A stretch of DNA of 64,000 bases from NCBI GenBank assembly GCA_964553035.1, contig CAZKJH010000003.1, positions 1-64,000 of the forward strand. Direction: 5' to 3'. The translations under genes were made by a program, and so were the position numbers. The notes below the pieces were generated by a model. The model was not told the DNA's origin and made no database searches. It saw nothing but the letters and a program-made list of their open reading frames with translations. Origin of the DNA: JBBQIY01 sp964553035. GTDB taxonomy: Bacteria > Verrucomicrobiota > Kiritimatiellia > RFP12 > UBA3636. Below are positions 55,962 to 64,000 of this stretch, piece by piece; the stretch's first letter is position 1; each line of letters starts with the position of its first letter.

Positions 55962-58940
55962 TTATTGATGTGATACCTTGACGGGGCCGAGCAGTCCTGA
56001 CGCAATCTTGGCTCCACCCCAAATATTGGCTGGAGTATTCGCGACAGTTATCTCAACATCCAGTTCATTTTTCTGGCTGAACTTGGCTATGTCGACACGC
56101 CATGGGGCGGCGATTTTGACTCCGGCAGGTTGTCCGCAGATACGGATTTCAGCCGAGTTGCCGGGACGACCAAAAGAAAGCGTTAGCGGACAGTTTTGAA
56201 ATTCTGGAGGCAGGATTATTCTTTTTGAATATGAGGCAGTTCCCGAGTAATAAGGATAGCCATTCCCGGCCCAGTCTCCAAGTGGGAGTTCAGTCTTGGG
56301 ACGCGCAAGAGAGTCTCTCTCAATTGCAAAAGCACCGAATATGATCGGGGCATCCCTGTGTCGTGCATTATTAAGAATCACGGTGGATTTTTCAATTTTA
56401 AGCTCATTCTCTCCTTTGCGGAGAAGTTGTGTGATATCCGCTTCAAGAATCCAGTGGTCAAATGTCTTCCCAGGAGCAAAACCTTTTATCAATTGACCAT
56501 TTAGGTAACACGTGAGACGGTCAAAATAATATCCGAAAAACAGTTCGCGGTCTGACATCTCCTCGTCAATGGCCACTCCTGCAGATTCTGGGATGAAATC
56601 GGCGTTGAAGACAAATACGCTCGTCTGCAGATCCCTGTTGAATGTTGTCCGGCAATCCCGGAGCGGTAGCGCATTGGGCTTGTGTGGGCGGAAATTCCAA
56701 TCTCCATGGATTTCCATCTCGGATTTGCATGTGCTTCCGGGTTTGTTATTTACGCTTGCAGCAATCCCTTCTCCTGAGACAAGGACAAGCGATTCAGCCG
56801 CGGCAAAATCATGTTTGATCGCGTATTTTCCGTCGGCCGTCTTTTCTCCGGCCTCACCAAGTTCCGCAGTGTCAAGATCGAGTATGAGCGGCGCATTTTT
56901 TCCAGAAAAAGATAGTGAGACTCCCTTGATATCGGATCTGGAAATATTTTGAAGCAGGCAGAAGCTGAAGCCGTTCTTGATCCACTCCTTGGAGACAATC
57001 TTTCCGTTTCCTCCGGAAACCTGGAGCACCCTGGAAGTGTTCGTAAGAAGAAACTCGAGAAGCTTGTCGGGATTCGCCTTCAGTTCCTCATCCGAGCTGA
57101 AACTTATGCTAAGATCACAAGTTTCTCCGTTTGGAACTTGTGAAACCCGGCTGTTTTCCGGATCAAAAAGATCTTCAGTTTTGGAGTTGAGTGCTGCGAT
57201 CTTTCCACCGGACTTGCGCCATTTCTGGAGCATGTTGAAAGTTTTCTCCTCAAGGACTTTTGCGCAAGGCAGGATCAACGCCTTGAAAGATACTTTTTTG
57301 CCGTTTGCCGCCTTAATACACAGCGTGCCATTTTCAATGCTCGCCTCCTGTAGATAAGTCTCGTCGATTATCTCGTAGGGTATATTGTTTTCGAGCAGGA
57401 AATTTCCGGCGGCACGGAATGTCATATCAATCATTCCGCAGACCTCGCCTCGGCCAGCCCGCGTATGTTCGGGACCTCCTATGGCGATATGAGCCTCCTG
57501 CGAAGAAACGGGGTAGAGCAGGGCTGTCTGGCTTGTCCTTTCTCCGTAGCTGGTCAGATAGCATAATTTTGAGATCCAATCAGCCCATTCTTTGTAATGC
57601 TCCCATATCGGGCTGTGATAATGATCGGGAAAGCTTTCCCATTTCCGGTGTCCGGCGATGGAATAATATATCCCATGCGGAACAAACAAATCCGTTCCAA
57701 GCACGGAAAGCAGCCCCGTGGCACGCTTGATTTCCGCCAAATCCAAATTCCATCCGCCGGCGAGGCCCATGCACTCGCACATGGTCCTTGAGCCTGCGGA
57801 GAAATAAGCCGGGCACGATGTTCCCGGTATGGAAATGCTCAGGCAGTCTTTTTGTTTCATCCTGAGCAAATCATCCATCTCCTCAAGGTTTTCCCTGCCA
57901 AGCATGTCAACGCCCGGAAGCCCCTGATTGCGCTTCTGGTCAAAGCGGTCACCCAATTGTCTTATGTGCTCGGAGGCTCCATCCTCTATGCAATAGTGGC
58001 CTGTACTCAATATTCCGTTTTTGCGGCATGAATCGTCAATGGGCCTGATGAACGAATCCCTGTATTCGTCATTGATGAATCTCCAGAATATAAGTCTGCA
58101 TATCTTGCTTTGCGGGATGCCGAAAAATACTCCCGGAAGGACATCCTCCAAATGTTTTCCGGTCCTTTTCTTGAAACGTTCAGGGAAGTCCTTCGACCAG
58201 GGAACGCTCCTTCTTGCATATCCGAAACTGGCACATGAATTATCGGTGAATTCCCCTTTGATCACCGTGCCGAAATATTTCCCGAATTCCTCTGCATACC
58301 AGTCATAAGACAAACTGACAAATTTGTGCATGGCCTCTTTGTCAAAATAGTCAGGGTATTTGTCGAAATGGTCGGGAAACTTGTTGTCCCCAGACGAATC
58401 CTCTTTTTGATCGAGGGCGATAATTGTCACCGGTGCGCCACTGGAGTTTTTCCATAGCAACGCTTTTTTTCCTGCAATCAGAGGCGTGAGGTTTTCAGTC
58501 TTGCCATCCTCAGCCACGGCGAAGATGAAGAAAGTAGTTTCGCTGTGCGGAATTTCCACGGATTCTCCTGCTGACACCTTACGCTCGAAAGATGATTTCA
58601 GGCACAGCATGGAACATTCAGGGAAATAGAAGAACAGTTTGCCTCCGGCAGGGCCTGTAGGGTAGTTGAGCTCGTCGTAAAGCCAGACGCTCAGATTATG
58701 CTTGACAGCCTCCTTGATGCAGAAATCAACGGCTTTGCGCCATTCAGGGTCAAGGTATCCGCTTCTGAGACCGTCGCGGGCATGAAGCATTATGCCACCA
58801 AAACCCTTGTCAGCCATATCCGCTATCTGCCTGCCCATTTCATCCTCGAGCAGATAATGGTTCAGAAACCAGAACGCGACAGGGCGGAATTCATTGGACG
58901 GATTTTTCACGCCCTGAATAAAACGCATGTCGGGCATCAT
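55962..58940 (-). CDS. GH106-like glycoside hydrolase
   Basis: The 992-residue protein starts like GH106 enzymes (PSNEFRPVAFWFLNHYLLEDEMGRQIADMADKGFGGIMLHARDGL, then VWLYDELNYPTGPAGG). The central part continues as a TIM barrel and a Rossmann-like domain with VSSQEAHIAIG and LPCAKVLEEKTFN; the C-terminal third has jelly-roll segments (WNFRPHKPNALPL; YFDRLTCYLNGQL). GH106 members are alpha-L-rhamnosidases. It has no signal peptide and is two genes upstream of the phosphotriesterase-like cassette. The DNA is more AT-rich than the 44-49 kb genes. Confidence 0.7.
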   Translation of the reverse strand: MMPDMRFIQGVKNPSNEFRPVAFWFLNHYLLEDEMGRQIADMADKGFGGIMLHARDGLRSGYLDPEWRKAVDFCIKEAVKHNLSVWLYDELNYPTGPAGGKLFFYFPECSMLCLKSSFERKVSAGESVEIPHSETTFFIFAVAEDGKTENLTPLIAGKKALLWKNSSGAPVTIIALDQKEDSSGDNKFPDHFDKYPDYFDKEAMHKFVSLSYDWYAEEFGKYFGTVIKGEFTDNSCASFGYARRSVPWSKDFPERFKKRTGKHLEDVLPGVFFGIPQSKICRLIFWRFINDEYRDSFIRPIDDSCRKNGILSTGHYCIEDGASEHIRQLGDRFDQKRNQGLPGVDMLGRENLEEMDDLLRMKQKDCLSISIPGTSCPAYFSAGSRTMCECMGLAGGWNLDLAEIKRATGLLSVLGTDLFVPHGIYYSIAGHRKWESFPDHYHSPIWEHYKEWADWISKLCYLTSYGERTSQTALLYPVSSQEAHIAIGGPEHTRAGRGEVCGMIDMTFRAAGNFLLENNIPYEIIDETYLQEASIENGTLCIKAANGKKVSFKALILPCAKVLEEKTFNMLQKWRKSGGKIAALNSKTEDLFDPENSRVSQVPNGETCDLSISFSSDEELKANPDKLLEFLLTNTSRVLQVSGGNGKIVSKEWIKNGFSFCLLQNISRSDIKGVSLSFSGKNAPLILDLDTAELGEAGEKTADGKYAIKHDFAAAESLVLVSGEGIAASVNNKPGSTCKSEMEIHGDWNFRPHKPNALPLRDCRTTFNRDLQTSVFVFNADFIPESAGVAIDEEMSDRELFFGYYFDRLTCYLNGQLIKGFAPGKTFDHWILEADITQLLRKGENELKIEKSTVILNNARHRDAPIIFGAFAIERDSLARPKTELPLGDWAGNGYPYYSGTASYSKRIILPPEFQNCPLTLSFGRPGNSAEIRICGQPAGVKIAAPWRVDIAKFSQKNELDVEITVANTPANIWGGAKIASGLLGPVKVSHQ

Positions 58941-59024
58941 AGGACAGGCTCCTGTGAAAAAAACTGGCGGTAAAGATAATCTGAAGACTTGCTTTTCATT
59001 TCAATGTTCTTTATCCGAAATCAG

Positions 59025-61439
59025 TCACGGAATGGGTTTCTTCACAAAAATGATCTGGTCGCACAACACCGAGTAAGGGGTGTTGGTGTCCGGGGGCGTT
59101 GGCGGGTCGAACTTCAGCGAGACATGCACATCGTACCGGTTATCGTTGTCCGGCGATGTAGGACCGTACAGGCGCTCGCCAAGCTGCAGTTGCGTCGCCC
59201 AGCTCCAGCCCGAAAACCAAATGATACAGTCCTCAGAGACCTGAATTTCACCCAGCGGGTATAGTTTATACGAGCCCATGGCGATGTCATTGGTGGCTAC
59301 GGTATACGTTGCTCCGCGGATGTTGGTGTCGTTCTGATGAAAGCCGAAATGGAACGGTTTGTCCGGTTTGTCCACGACCGCCGCAAACCCGAACGCCGCA
59401 TCGGGATCCTTGACGTTCACCGGAGTACTCCAGCCCGACCGGTGCGGGACGAATCGCTTGACCAGAGCCTTGTCCATGGCATCAAAAGGCGGCGGCAGCG
59501 GTTTCTCTGCCCCGGCCAATTGGATCATCATTTCCCAACCCTCGACCAGCGAGTCTATTCCCCAATGCGGTGGCGTTGGAGCCAGCCGTGCCTTGACAAC
59601 GCGATAATCGATGAACGTCTCCGGGTAGGCCTTGGCCAAGTCGTTCCAGTGCGCCAGAGTGGCATAGTCCAGTGTTTGCCGCAGTCGGCGCACATTCTTC
59701 AGGCGCAGCGGATCAGCGGCCGTATCGTTTTCCATGCGATTGAAATAACCCTGCCAGCGGCGCAGCATCTTGGGCGTCAGCCCTGTCATGACGCGATTGA
59801 TCGTTCCACCGGCGCTGATCGAGGTGTCCTTGCTTGCCTCTTTCTGCGCCGCTTCCAGCTCTTTCAGGTACGTCCGCGTCAGTGAGGCAGCCGATCCATA
59901 CTGGTAGTCTGTAAATTCCCGAATCAAGGCGGCAACATCACGATCAACATCCTTAAACAGCTCGACGTAAATGTATTTTTGCAGTTCCGTAAAATTGAAG
60001 CCGCCCGGCACGGCAAAGGAGCCCTGTTCAATATAAACACCCTGTACACCCGCCTTTTTCATCAGCCGGAGATCGGTGACCATCCGCCCAATGTTGTTCC
60101 CAGACGGCATACTGCCGCCTGCGTGGTAACTATTGGGATAATAATGGGTCCAGAGATTCGTGGTCAACCTGGACCAGGCCAGCAGGTCCTCGTAGCTCGG
60201 GCGGTTGCGAGGATGATTCCAGTCCTTGTCAACCTCGTCATGAATGTTAGCGAACAGCATGATCAAGTTATCGGGAAATGTCTGCCCGGTCGGCATCACG
60301 GGCGGCTTCTGTGTCTGGGTCAGCCGGTAGGCCAGCGTCCGGATCCGTGTGCCCGGATGCTTAACGTTGACGACTGCGCAAAGCTCGAAAAGATAGTCGA
60401 AGAACGGTCCTCCCGGAGTCTCGTACTTCTGCTTCAACGCCTGACAGTCTGGACAGAAACAGAAATCGCCGGTCCAGAGATCCATGGCGCCGATGCTCAA
60501 AATCAGTGGGAGAGAATTCTGTTCCTCCCCGAGGATGCGGAGATGCTCCAGAACGTTTTTGGTGAACACGTCGCGAAGTGCGCGGTTGCTGAAGCAAAGC
60601 TGCTGGTAGGGCACCCGCGTTCCGGCCTTGCTCATGCTGAAGAAGTCGGGGTGACTGGTGAAGTAATCCTTTTTTTTCTGCCAGTCAAACGTATCGGCAC
60701 CCACGGAGTTGGGTGCCGGCGTAACATAGCTGAACAGGGAGTGGCCGCCCCCCGCCAGAAACGCCTTCGATTCCACTCCGTCCGGAAAGGGATCCGTACC
60801 GCCTGCTTTTCGAACGGCCTGTCTTCTCTCGCTGAATTCCATATTCAGCCCGTGTTGGTACTGGAATAACCTTGGATCTGAGAGCATGCGATAGGCAAAG
60901 GGAAATCCGCCTTTGCGGTCAAACGGCTTAACGGACAGGGTACGCTGGACGGTGAAAACCGGTTCCCCTTCATGAGGTTCCCGTTTCGACGCCGCTTCGC
61001 CGTACCAGACGCCATCGGTGTACCAGCGCCAACCGAGCGTGTTTTCCATGAAATCCATCACGGCATACAGGTTCCCGTGCATCCCTTTGCCGTAGAGCGC
61101 GATGTCCCCGTCAACACTTCGCACGACATATTCCTGATCCTGAAGCCCGGCCAGTGGATCGGTGCCGACGGCCTTTACCGCCGGGTCGCTCAGACCGACA
61201 AAAATATGCCTCCCAGTTCCCGTAACCTTGTCGGACGAGATGACAGCGAAGGACGCGCCGGTCTTCTGAAACAGGAAGTTGGTGAGCACACTGACCGCAT
61301 AGCCGTCAACCGCGCTCGCTTCAGTGGGCAGCACGAGCACGTAATCGGTCGCGCCGTCGCGGGCCAGCATGAGCGGCCCGGCGACGGAGGTGGAGACAAG
61401 CAGAGCAAGACCTAAGATAGGGTATAAACGGTGATGCAT
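59025..61439 (-). CDS. Secreted DUF4838 protein
   Basis: The 804-residue protein has a signal peptide (residues 1-20, ending VAG), a GH20-N-like segment with LYAVMDFMENTLGWRWYTDG, then the DUF4838 domain with the CFCPDCQAL zinc-type motif and IHDEVDKDWNHP, and a C-terminal beta-sandwich region with SEDCIIWFSGWSWATQLQLG. Members occur next to polysaccharide-degradation genes and are thought to act as glycoside hydrolases. The start at 61439 gives a proper signal peptide; the frame open upstream lies in the end of the beta-helix gene. Confidence 0.82.
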   Translation of the reverse strand: MHHRLYPILGLALLVSTSVAGPLMLARDGATDYVLVLPTEASAVDGYAVSVLTNFLFQKTGASFAVISSDKVTGTGRHIFVGLSDPAVKAVGTDPLAGLQDQEYVVRSVDGDIALYGKGMHGNLYAVMDFMENTLGWRWYTDGVWYGEAASKREPHEGEPVFTVQRTLSVKPFDRKGGFPFAYRMLSDPRLFQYQHGLNMEFSERRQAVRKAGGTDPFPDGVESKAFLAGGGHSLFSYVTPAPNSVGADTFDWQKKKDYFTSHPDFFSMSKAGTRVPYQQLCFSNRALRDVFTKNVLEHLRILGEEQNSLPLILSIGAMDLWTGDFCFCPDCQALKQKYETPGGPFFDYLFELCAVVNVKHPGTRIRTLAYRLTQTQKPPVMPTGQTFPDNLIMLFANIHDEVDKDWNHPRNRPSYEDLLAWSRLTTNLWTHYYPNSYHAGGSMPSGNNIGRMVTDLRLMKKAGVQGVYIEQGSFAVPGGFNFTELQKYIYVELFKDVDRDVAALIREFTDYQYGSAASLTRTYLKELEAAQKEASKDTSISAGGTINRVMTGLTPKMLRRWQGYFNRMENDTAADPLRLKNVRRLRQTLDYATLAHWNDLAKAYPETFIDYRVVKARLAPTPPHWGIDSLVEGWEMMIQLAGAEKPLPPPFDAMDKALVKRFVPHRSGWSTPVNVKDPDAAFGFAAVVDKPDKPFHFGFHQNDTNIRGATYTVATNDIAMGSYKLYPLGEIQVSEDCIIWFSGWSWATQLQLGERLYGPTSPDNDNRYDVHVSLKFDPPTPPDTNTPYSVLCDQIIFVKKPIP

Positions 61440-61489
61440 AGTTTTCTTTTTTCGTTCAAATTTCACAGGTTTAATCAAAACGTCTCCGT

Positions 61490-63097
61490 TCACCGTATCG
61501 TCAGAAGGAGACCCTGGTACACAAACTCATACGCTCCCATGTCCACATTGCCACTGAACTTGTCGATCCGTGGATTGCCGTCCAAGTCCAATGCGCCGGC
61601 CATCCAGCTCTGACTCAGTCCCGTGTTGAGGCAAGGCGAATTCGGGCGCACATGGTAGTCGCCAACAACATGGCTGGCTCCGTAACCACCCCCAGAGGTC
61701 AGGAATAGAGGGTTGTTCGTGGTGTTTGCAGAATCCCAGCCGGCTTTTTCCGATCGGACGCAGGAGTTGGAAAACGTCACGTTCCCCCTCCACTCTGAAT
61801 AGCTGGCATTGGCCGTTGCATTGTTGGAGTAGACGATGCTGTTGACTACATAAGAGGGCCCCGCACCTTCCACCCCAACGCCACCTCCGACATAGGCCTC
61901 ATTGCCGACGAATGTGCAGTTTACTGCCTGGGCACCATCCGCGAGGGACGCGCCGCCCCCATAGTAACCGGAACTGTTGCCGTAGAACAGGCAGTTATAG
62001 TAGCTGCCATTGAGACCCCCGCCGCCGCTTCCAATGCCGGTATTAAAGGCCACGATGCAGTTGGTCATGGCGCAGTCGCCCACGCCCCCGCCGTAGACAG
62101 CACGGTTGCTGGTTACACGACAGTTTAACAAGGTCGATAAGCGCGCCCCTCCACCTTGCCCCGTGACCGTATTGAACGCCACAGTGCAGTTGGATAACGT
62201 GGTGTAGTTTGCTCCCCCGCCATAAACGGCCGAATTGGAGACCACCGTGCAGTCATACGCTCTGCATGGGTTTGCGGCACTCGGGCCACCAAGGCCGCCG
62301 CCATCATAACCGGCCGAGTTATTCGAAACCACGCAGCCGTAGAGTGTGCTGCTGAATGCCCCGCCGCCTGATTCGGCCCTATTGCCAATAAAGTCGCAAC
62401 GATACAGCTTCGCATTGTACGCGCCCCCACCTTTGGGAGCGTTGGGAGTATTCGCAAAACCGTTGTTGATGAATTTCGAGTCGTAGAACGTTCCGCCCAA
62501 GGCACCGCCACCGCCGTTGCCCGAATAGCCATAACCCATGTTGCCGACAATCACACAGTTGGAAATAATGGCCGATGAGTGCGCGTGGATACCGCCGCCG
62601 CAACGCGCTTCCGTGCTTTCTCCCGTCACATGCGTCGCGCCGTTGGTGAGCGTGAACCCTATCAAGCGCGAGCCCGATGCCTGCAAATACACCGGTCGCA
62701 CAGCCGCCGGTCCATTGGTCGTCACCGGATCCCAGGCACCTTGAATGATGGTGTTGGCTGGATCGTTATTTTCGCTCCGCAACGTGATCGCCCTGTCGAC
62801 ATGCACGCGATTTGTCAGCCCAACGATTGCGACCCCTCCGGTATCGTAGACTCCAGCACGGACAATCACCTCATCGCCTTGAGCCGCCACGGCGGCGTTC
62901 ACCGCCGATTGGATGTCGGTGGCGGCGTTCGTCCAGGCATTGTAGGGCGACGAAGGCGTAGCATTCGCCTTGTCCACATAACGGTCGATGCGGGCAGCCC
63001 GAGCTGCGGTGAGAGACGTTAGCGCAAGCAGCGCCAGAGACATGAGCCAGAACTTGCGGACTGGCAATGTTGATCGACAGGGTCTAAGCGTGTTCAT
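61490..63097 (-). CDS. Secreted right-handed parallel beta-helix repeat protein
   Basis: The 535-residue protein has a signal peptide (about residues 1-31, ending ARA), then PYNAWTNAATDIQSAVNAAVAAQGDEVIVRAGVY, the usual entry to a pectate-lyase-like helix, and about ten repeats of the type YGGGxxxxxLxNCxVxxN. It ends with a DLDGNPRIDKFSGNVDMGAYEF block typical of surface beta-helix proteins. The repeat type suggests glycan binding or lysis; catalytic residues cannot be named. AGGAG precedes the ATG at 63097. A LacI-type palindrome lies 24 bases upstream of the start. Confidence 0.82.
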   Translation of the reverse strand: MNTLRPCRSTLPVRKFWLMSLALLALTSLTAARAARIDRYVDKANATPSSPYNAWTNAATDIQSAVNAAVAAQGDEVIVRAGVYDTGGVAIVGLTNRVHVDRAITLRSENNDPANTIIQGAWDPVTTNGPAAVRPVYLQASGSRLIGFTLTNGATHVTGESTEARCGGGIHAHSSAIISNCVIVGNMGYGYSGNGGGGALGGTFYDSKFINNGFANTPNAPKGGGAYNAKLYRCDFIGNRAESGGGAFSSTLYGCVVSNNSAGYDGGGLGGPSAANPCRAYDCTVVSNSAVYGGGANYTTLSNCTVAFNTVTGQGGGARLSTLLNCRVTSNRAVYGGGVGDCAMTNCIVAFNTGIGSGGGGLNGSYYNCLFYGNSSGYYGGGASLADGAQAVNCTFVGNEAYVGGGVGVEGAGPSYVVNSIVYSNNATANASYSEWRGNVTFSNSCVRSEKAGWDSANTTNNPLFLTSGGGYGASHVVGDYHVRPNSPCLNTGLSQSWMAGALDLDGNPRIDKFSGNVDMGAYEFVYQGLLLTIR

Positions 63098-63120
63098 GAT
63101 TGAGTCTCCTCTTTGGTTAG

Positions 63121-63132
63121 GTAACCGGTTAC
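63121..63132. promoter_or_regulatory. LacI-family-like operator palindrome
   Basis: GTAACCGGTTAC is a perfect 12-base palindrome with central CG, the form of many LacI-family carbohydrate regulator sites. It is 24-35 bases upstream of the beta-helix gene. No LacI regulator gene is in the window. Confidence 0.5.
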
Positions 63133-63150
63133 ATTTCCGGGGTAGGGTAG

Positions 63151-63170
63151 CCCCGACAATCTTGTCGGGG
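63151..63170. other. Hairpin in the oxidoreductase-beta-helix spacer
   Basis: CCCCGACA and TGTCGGGG pair around a four-base loop. On the minus strand no T run follows it, so it may protect or process the message rather than terminate it. Confidence 0.55.
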
Positions 63171-63198
63171 AATAGGTAAAATTTATAGACAACGTTTT

Positions 63199-64000
63199 TT
63201 ATTTCTCCCACGGATAGTTGATCTTAAGCAGTGCTCCGTTCTGCTTCGCTGATTCCGCTGCAAAAATTCCAGGAATTGACATCAGTAAACCGTCACGTGC
63301 TGAGATCGGATCCGCTTCTCCGCGAATCGCTTTGCAGAAACGCACAAGTAACGCGCCGTCCGCTCCTTGATGACTTCCGGATGCCTTGCCCGCAAATTCA
63401 GCTCGCCATAAGTGCGAAGAGAGTTCCGTGATACCGTTTAAGCCGAAAAGTTTTGTTGAACTGACCAATGTTTTTGGCGGTAGGATTGTGCCGCGCCCGG
63501 AGAAGCGTTCAAAATATCCTTCCGTTCCAAAAATACGATACGAATGGGCTCCGATATGGTTGCTGTTGATAAAGGAAACGGTAAGTCTGACAACGGAACC
63601 TGAATCCGTATTGAAATGGGCTGTCATGAGATCATGCATCCCTTCTTCGCCTACGATTTGGGAGCCCGTTGAAATACAGGAAACCGTGCGCAACACGTCA
63701 TTGCCAAGGACTCGGAGCAAGGGGCCGAGCGAATGCGTACAATACTTGATCGAAACATATTTTTTCCGCCACGGGGTCACTTCGAACAAATGCCTTATAT
63801 CATGGATGTATTCAGCTTCAAGGTATGACGCTTTCCCCAGCAGGCCTTTTTTGTAAAAATCCTCGAGAGAATACACGAAATCATATTCATTCGCGTTGGC
63901 ACCGGTCATGAATATCGCTTTGCTTTTTGACGCCGCGTTCCATAACCGTTCGCCTTCTTCTAAGGAATCGACGGGAGGGATGTCAGAAAGCACCGCGATA
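63199..64000 (-). CDS. Gfo/Idh/MocA-family oxidoreductase, C-terminal part (5' end cut by the window)
   Basis: The readable part starts inside the family's NAD-binding half (LSDIPPVDSLEEGERLWNAA corresponds to the AxxGKHVxxEKP region) and covers the whole C-terminal domain, with the catalytic-region KYCTHSLGPLL and the SHQGADGALLVRFCKAIRGEADPISARDG ending. The frame is open through the right edge, so the nucleotide-binding Rossmann start is outside. These enzymes oxidise or epimerise sugars and inositols. It is the first gene in the readable minus-strand carbohydrate group. Confidence 0.82.
   Translation of the reverse strand, partial: IAVLSDIPPVDSLEEGERLWNAASKSKAIFMTGANANEYDFVYSLEDFYKKGLLGKASYLEAEYIHDIRHLFEVTPWRKKYVSIKYCTHSLGPLLRVLGNDVLRTVSCISTGSQIVGEEGMHDLMTAHFNTDSGSVVRLTVSFINSNHIGAHSYRIFGTEGYFERFSGRGTILPPKTLVSSTKLFGLNGITELSSHLWRAEFAGKASGSHQGADGALLVRFCKAIRGEADPISARDGLLMSIPGIFAAESAKQNGALLKINYPWEK

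Overview
The window reads as a chromosomal segment of a PVC-superphylum bacterium, most likely Kiritimatiellota or a close relative. I infer this from an EF-Tu whose switch I loop lacks the usual RGITI and reads KILTI, as I recall for planctomycete-type EF-Tu, from an orphan RecC, and from the mix of DUF4838, GH106-like, GH95-like and beta-helix proteins typical of such genomes. No rRNA gene is present, so the assignment rests on protein recognition alone.

Bases 1-9.3 kb hold a plus-strand housekeeping run: SMC, a small membrane protein, ispE (its end overlapping a tRNA-Gln), prs, L25, pth, rpsF-ssb-rpsR and rplI, closed by a strong terminator. Bases 9.4-26.3 kb run on the minus strand: tRNA-Thr, tuf, rpmG, tRNA-Trp, secE, nusG, rplK-A-J-L, rpoB, rpoC and then recC in the place often taken by rpsL-rpsG. 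Bases 26.3-27.7 kb are a scar with a decayed insertion sequence and the first 33 codons of an rnk/GreA-type gene, which runs straight into agmatine deiminase (aguA) and N-carbamoylputrescine amidase (aguB).

Bases 29.8-40.3 kb hold a large secreted tandem transglutaminase-like protein, the AAA+ protein RarA, the ferrous iron transporter FeoAB, and an overlapping pair of an MnmA-like thiouridylase and a HydE-like radical SAM enzyme. Bases 40.3-42.8 kb are accessory DNA: a DUF4143 ATPase preceded by paired AT-rich dyads, a 127-bp tandem repeat, and a 512-bp gene-free element with nested inverted repeats.

From 42.8 kb to the right edge the window is devoted to carbohydrate and small-molecule catabolism: nagA on the plus strand, then a long minus-strand series with a Gfo/Idh/MocA oxidoreductase, a beta-helix surface protein, a DUF4838 protein, a GH106-like hydrolase, a phosphotriesterase-like hydrolase, a ThDP enzyme, a class IV aminotransferase, a CoA-acylating semialdehyde dehydrogenase, a double SGNH hydrolase, a GH95-like fucosidase and a GH20-like/CBM9-like protein. 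The middle four enzymes could form one route: lactone or ester hydrolysis, transamination to a 2-oxo acid, decarboxylation to an aldehyde, oxidation to an acyl-CoA. This cassette, the MnmA-HydE pair and the nested repeat element are the most novel items.
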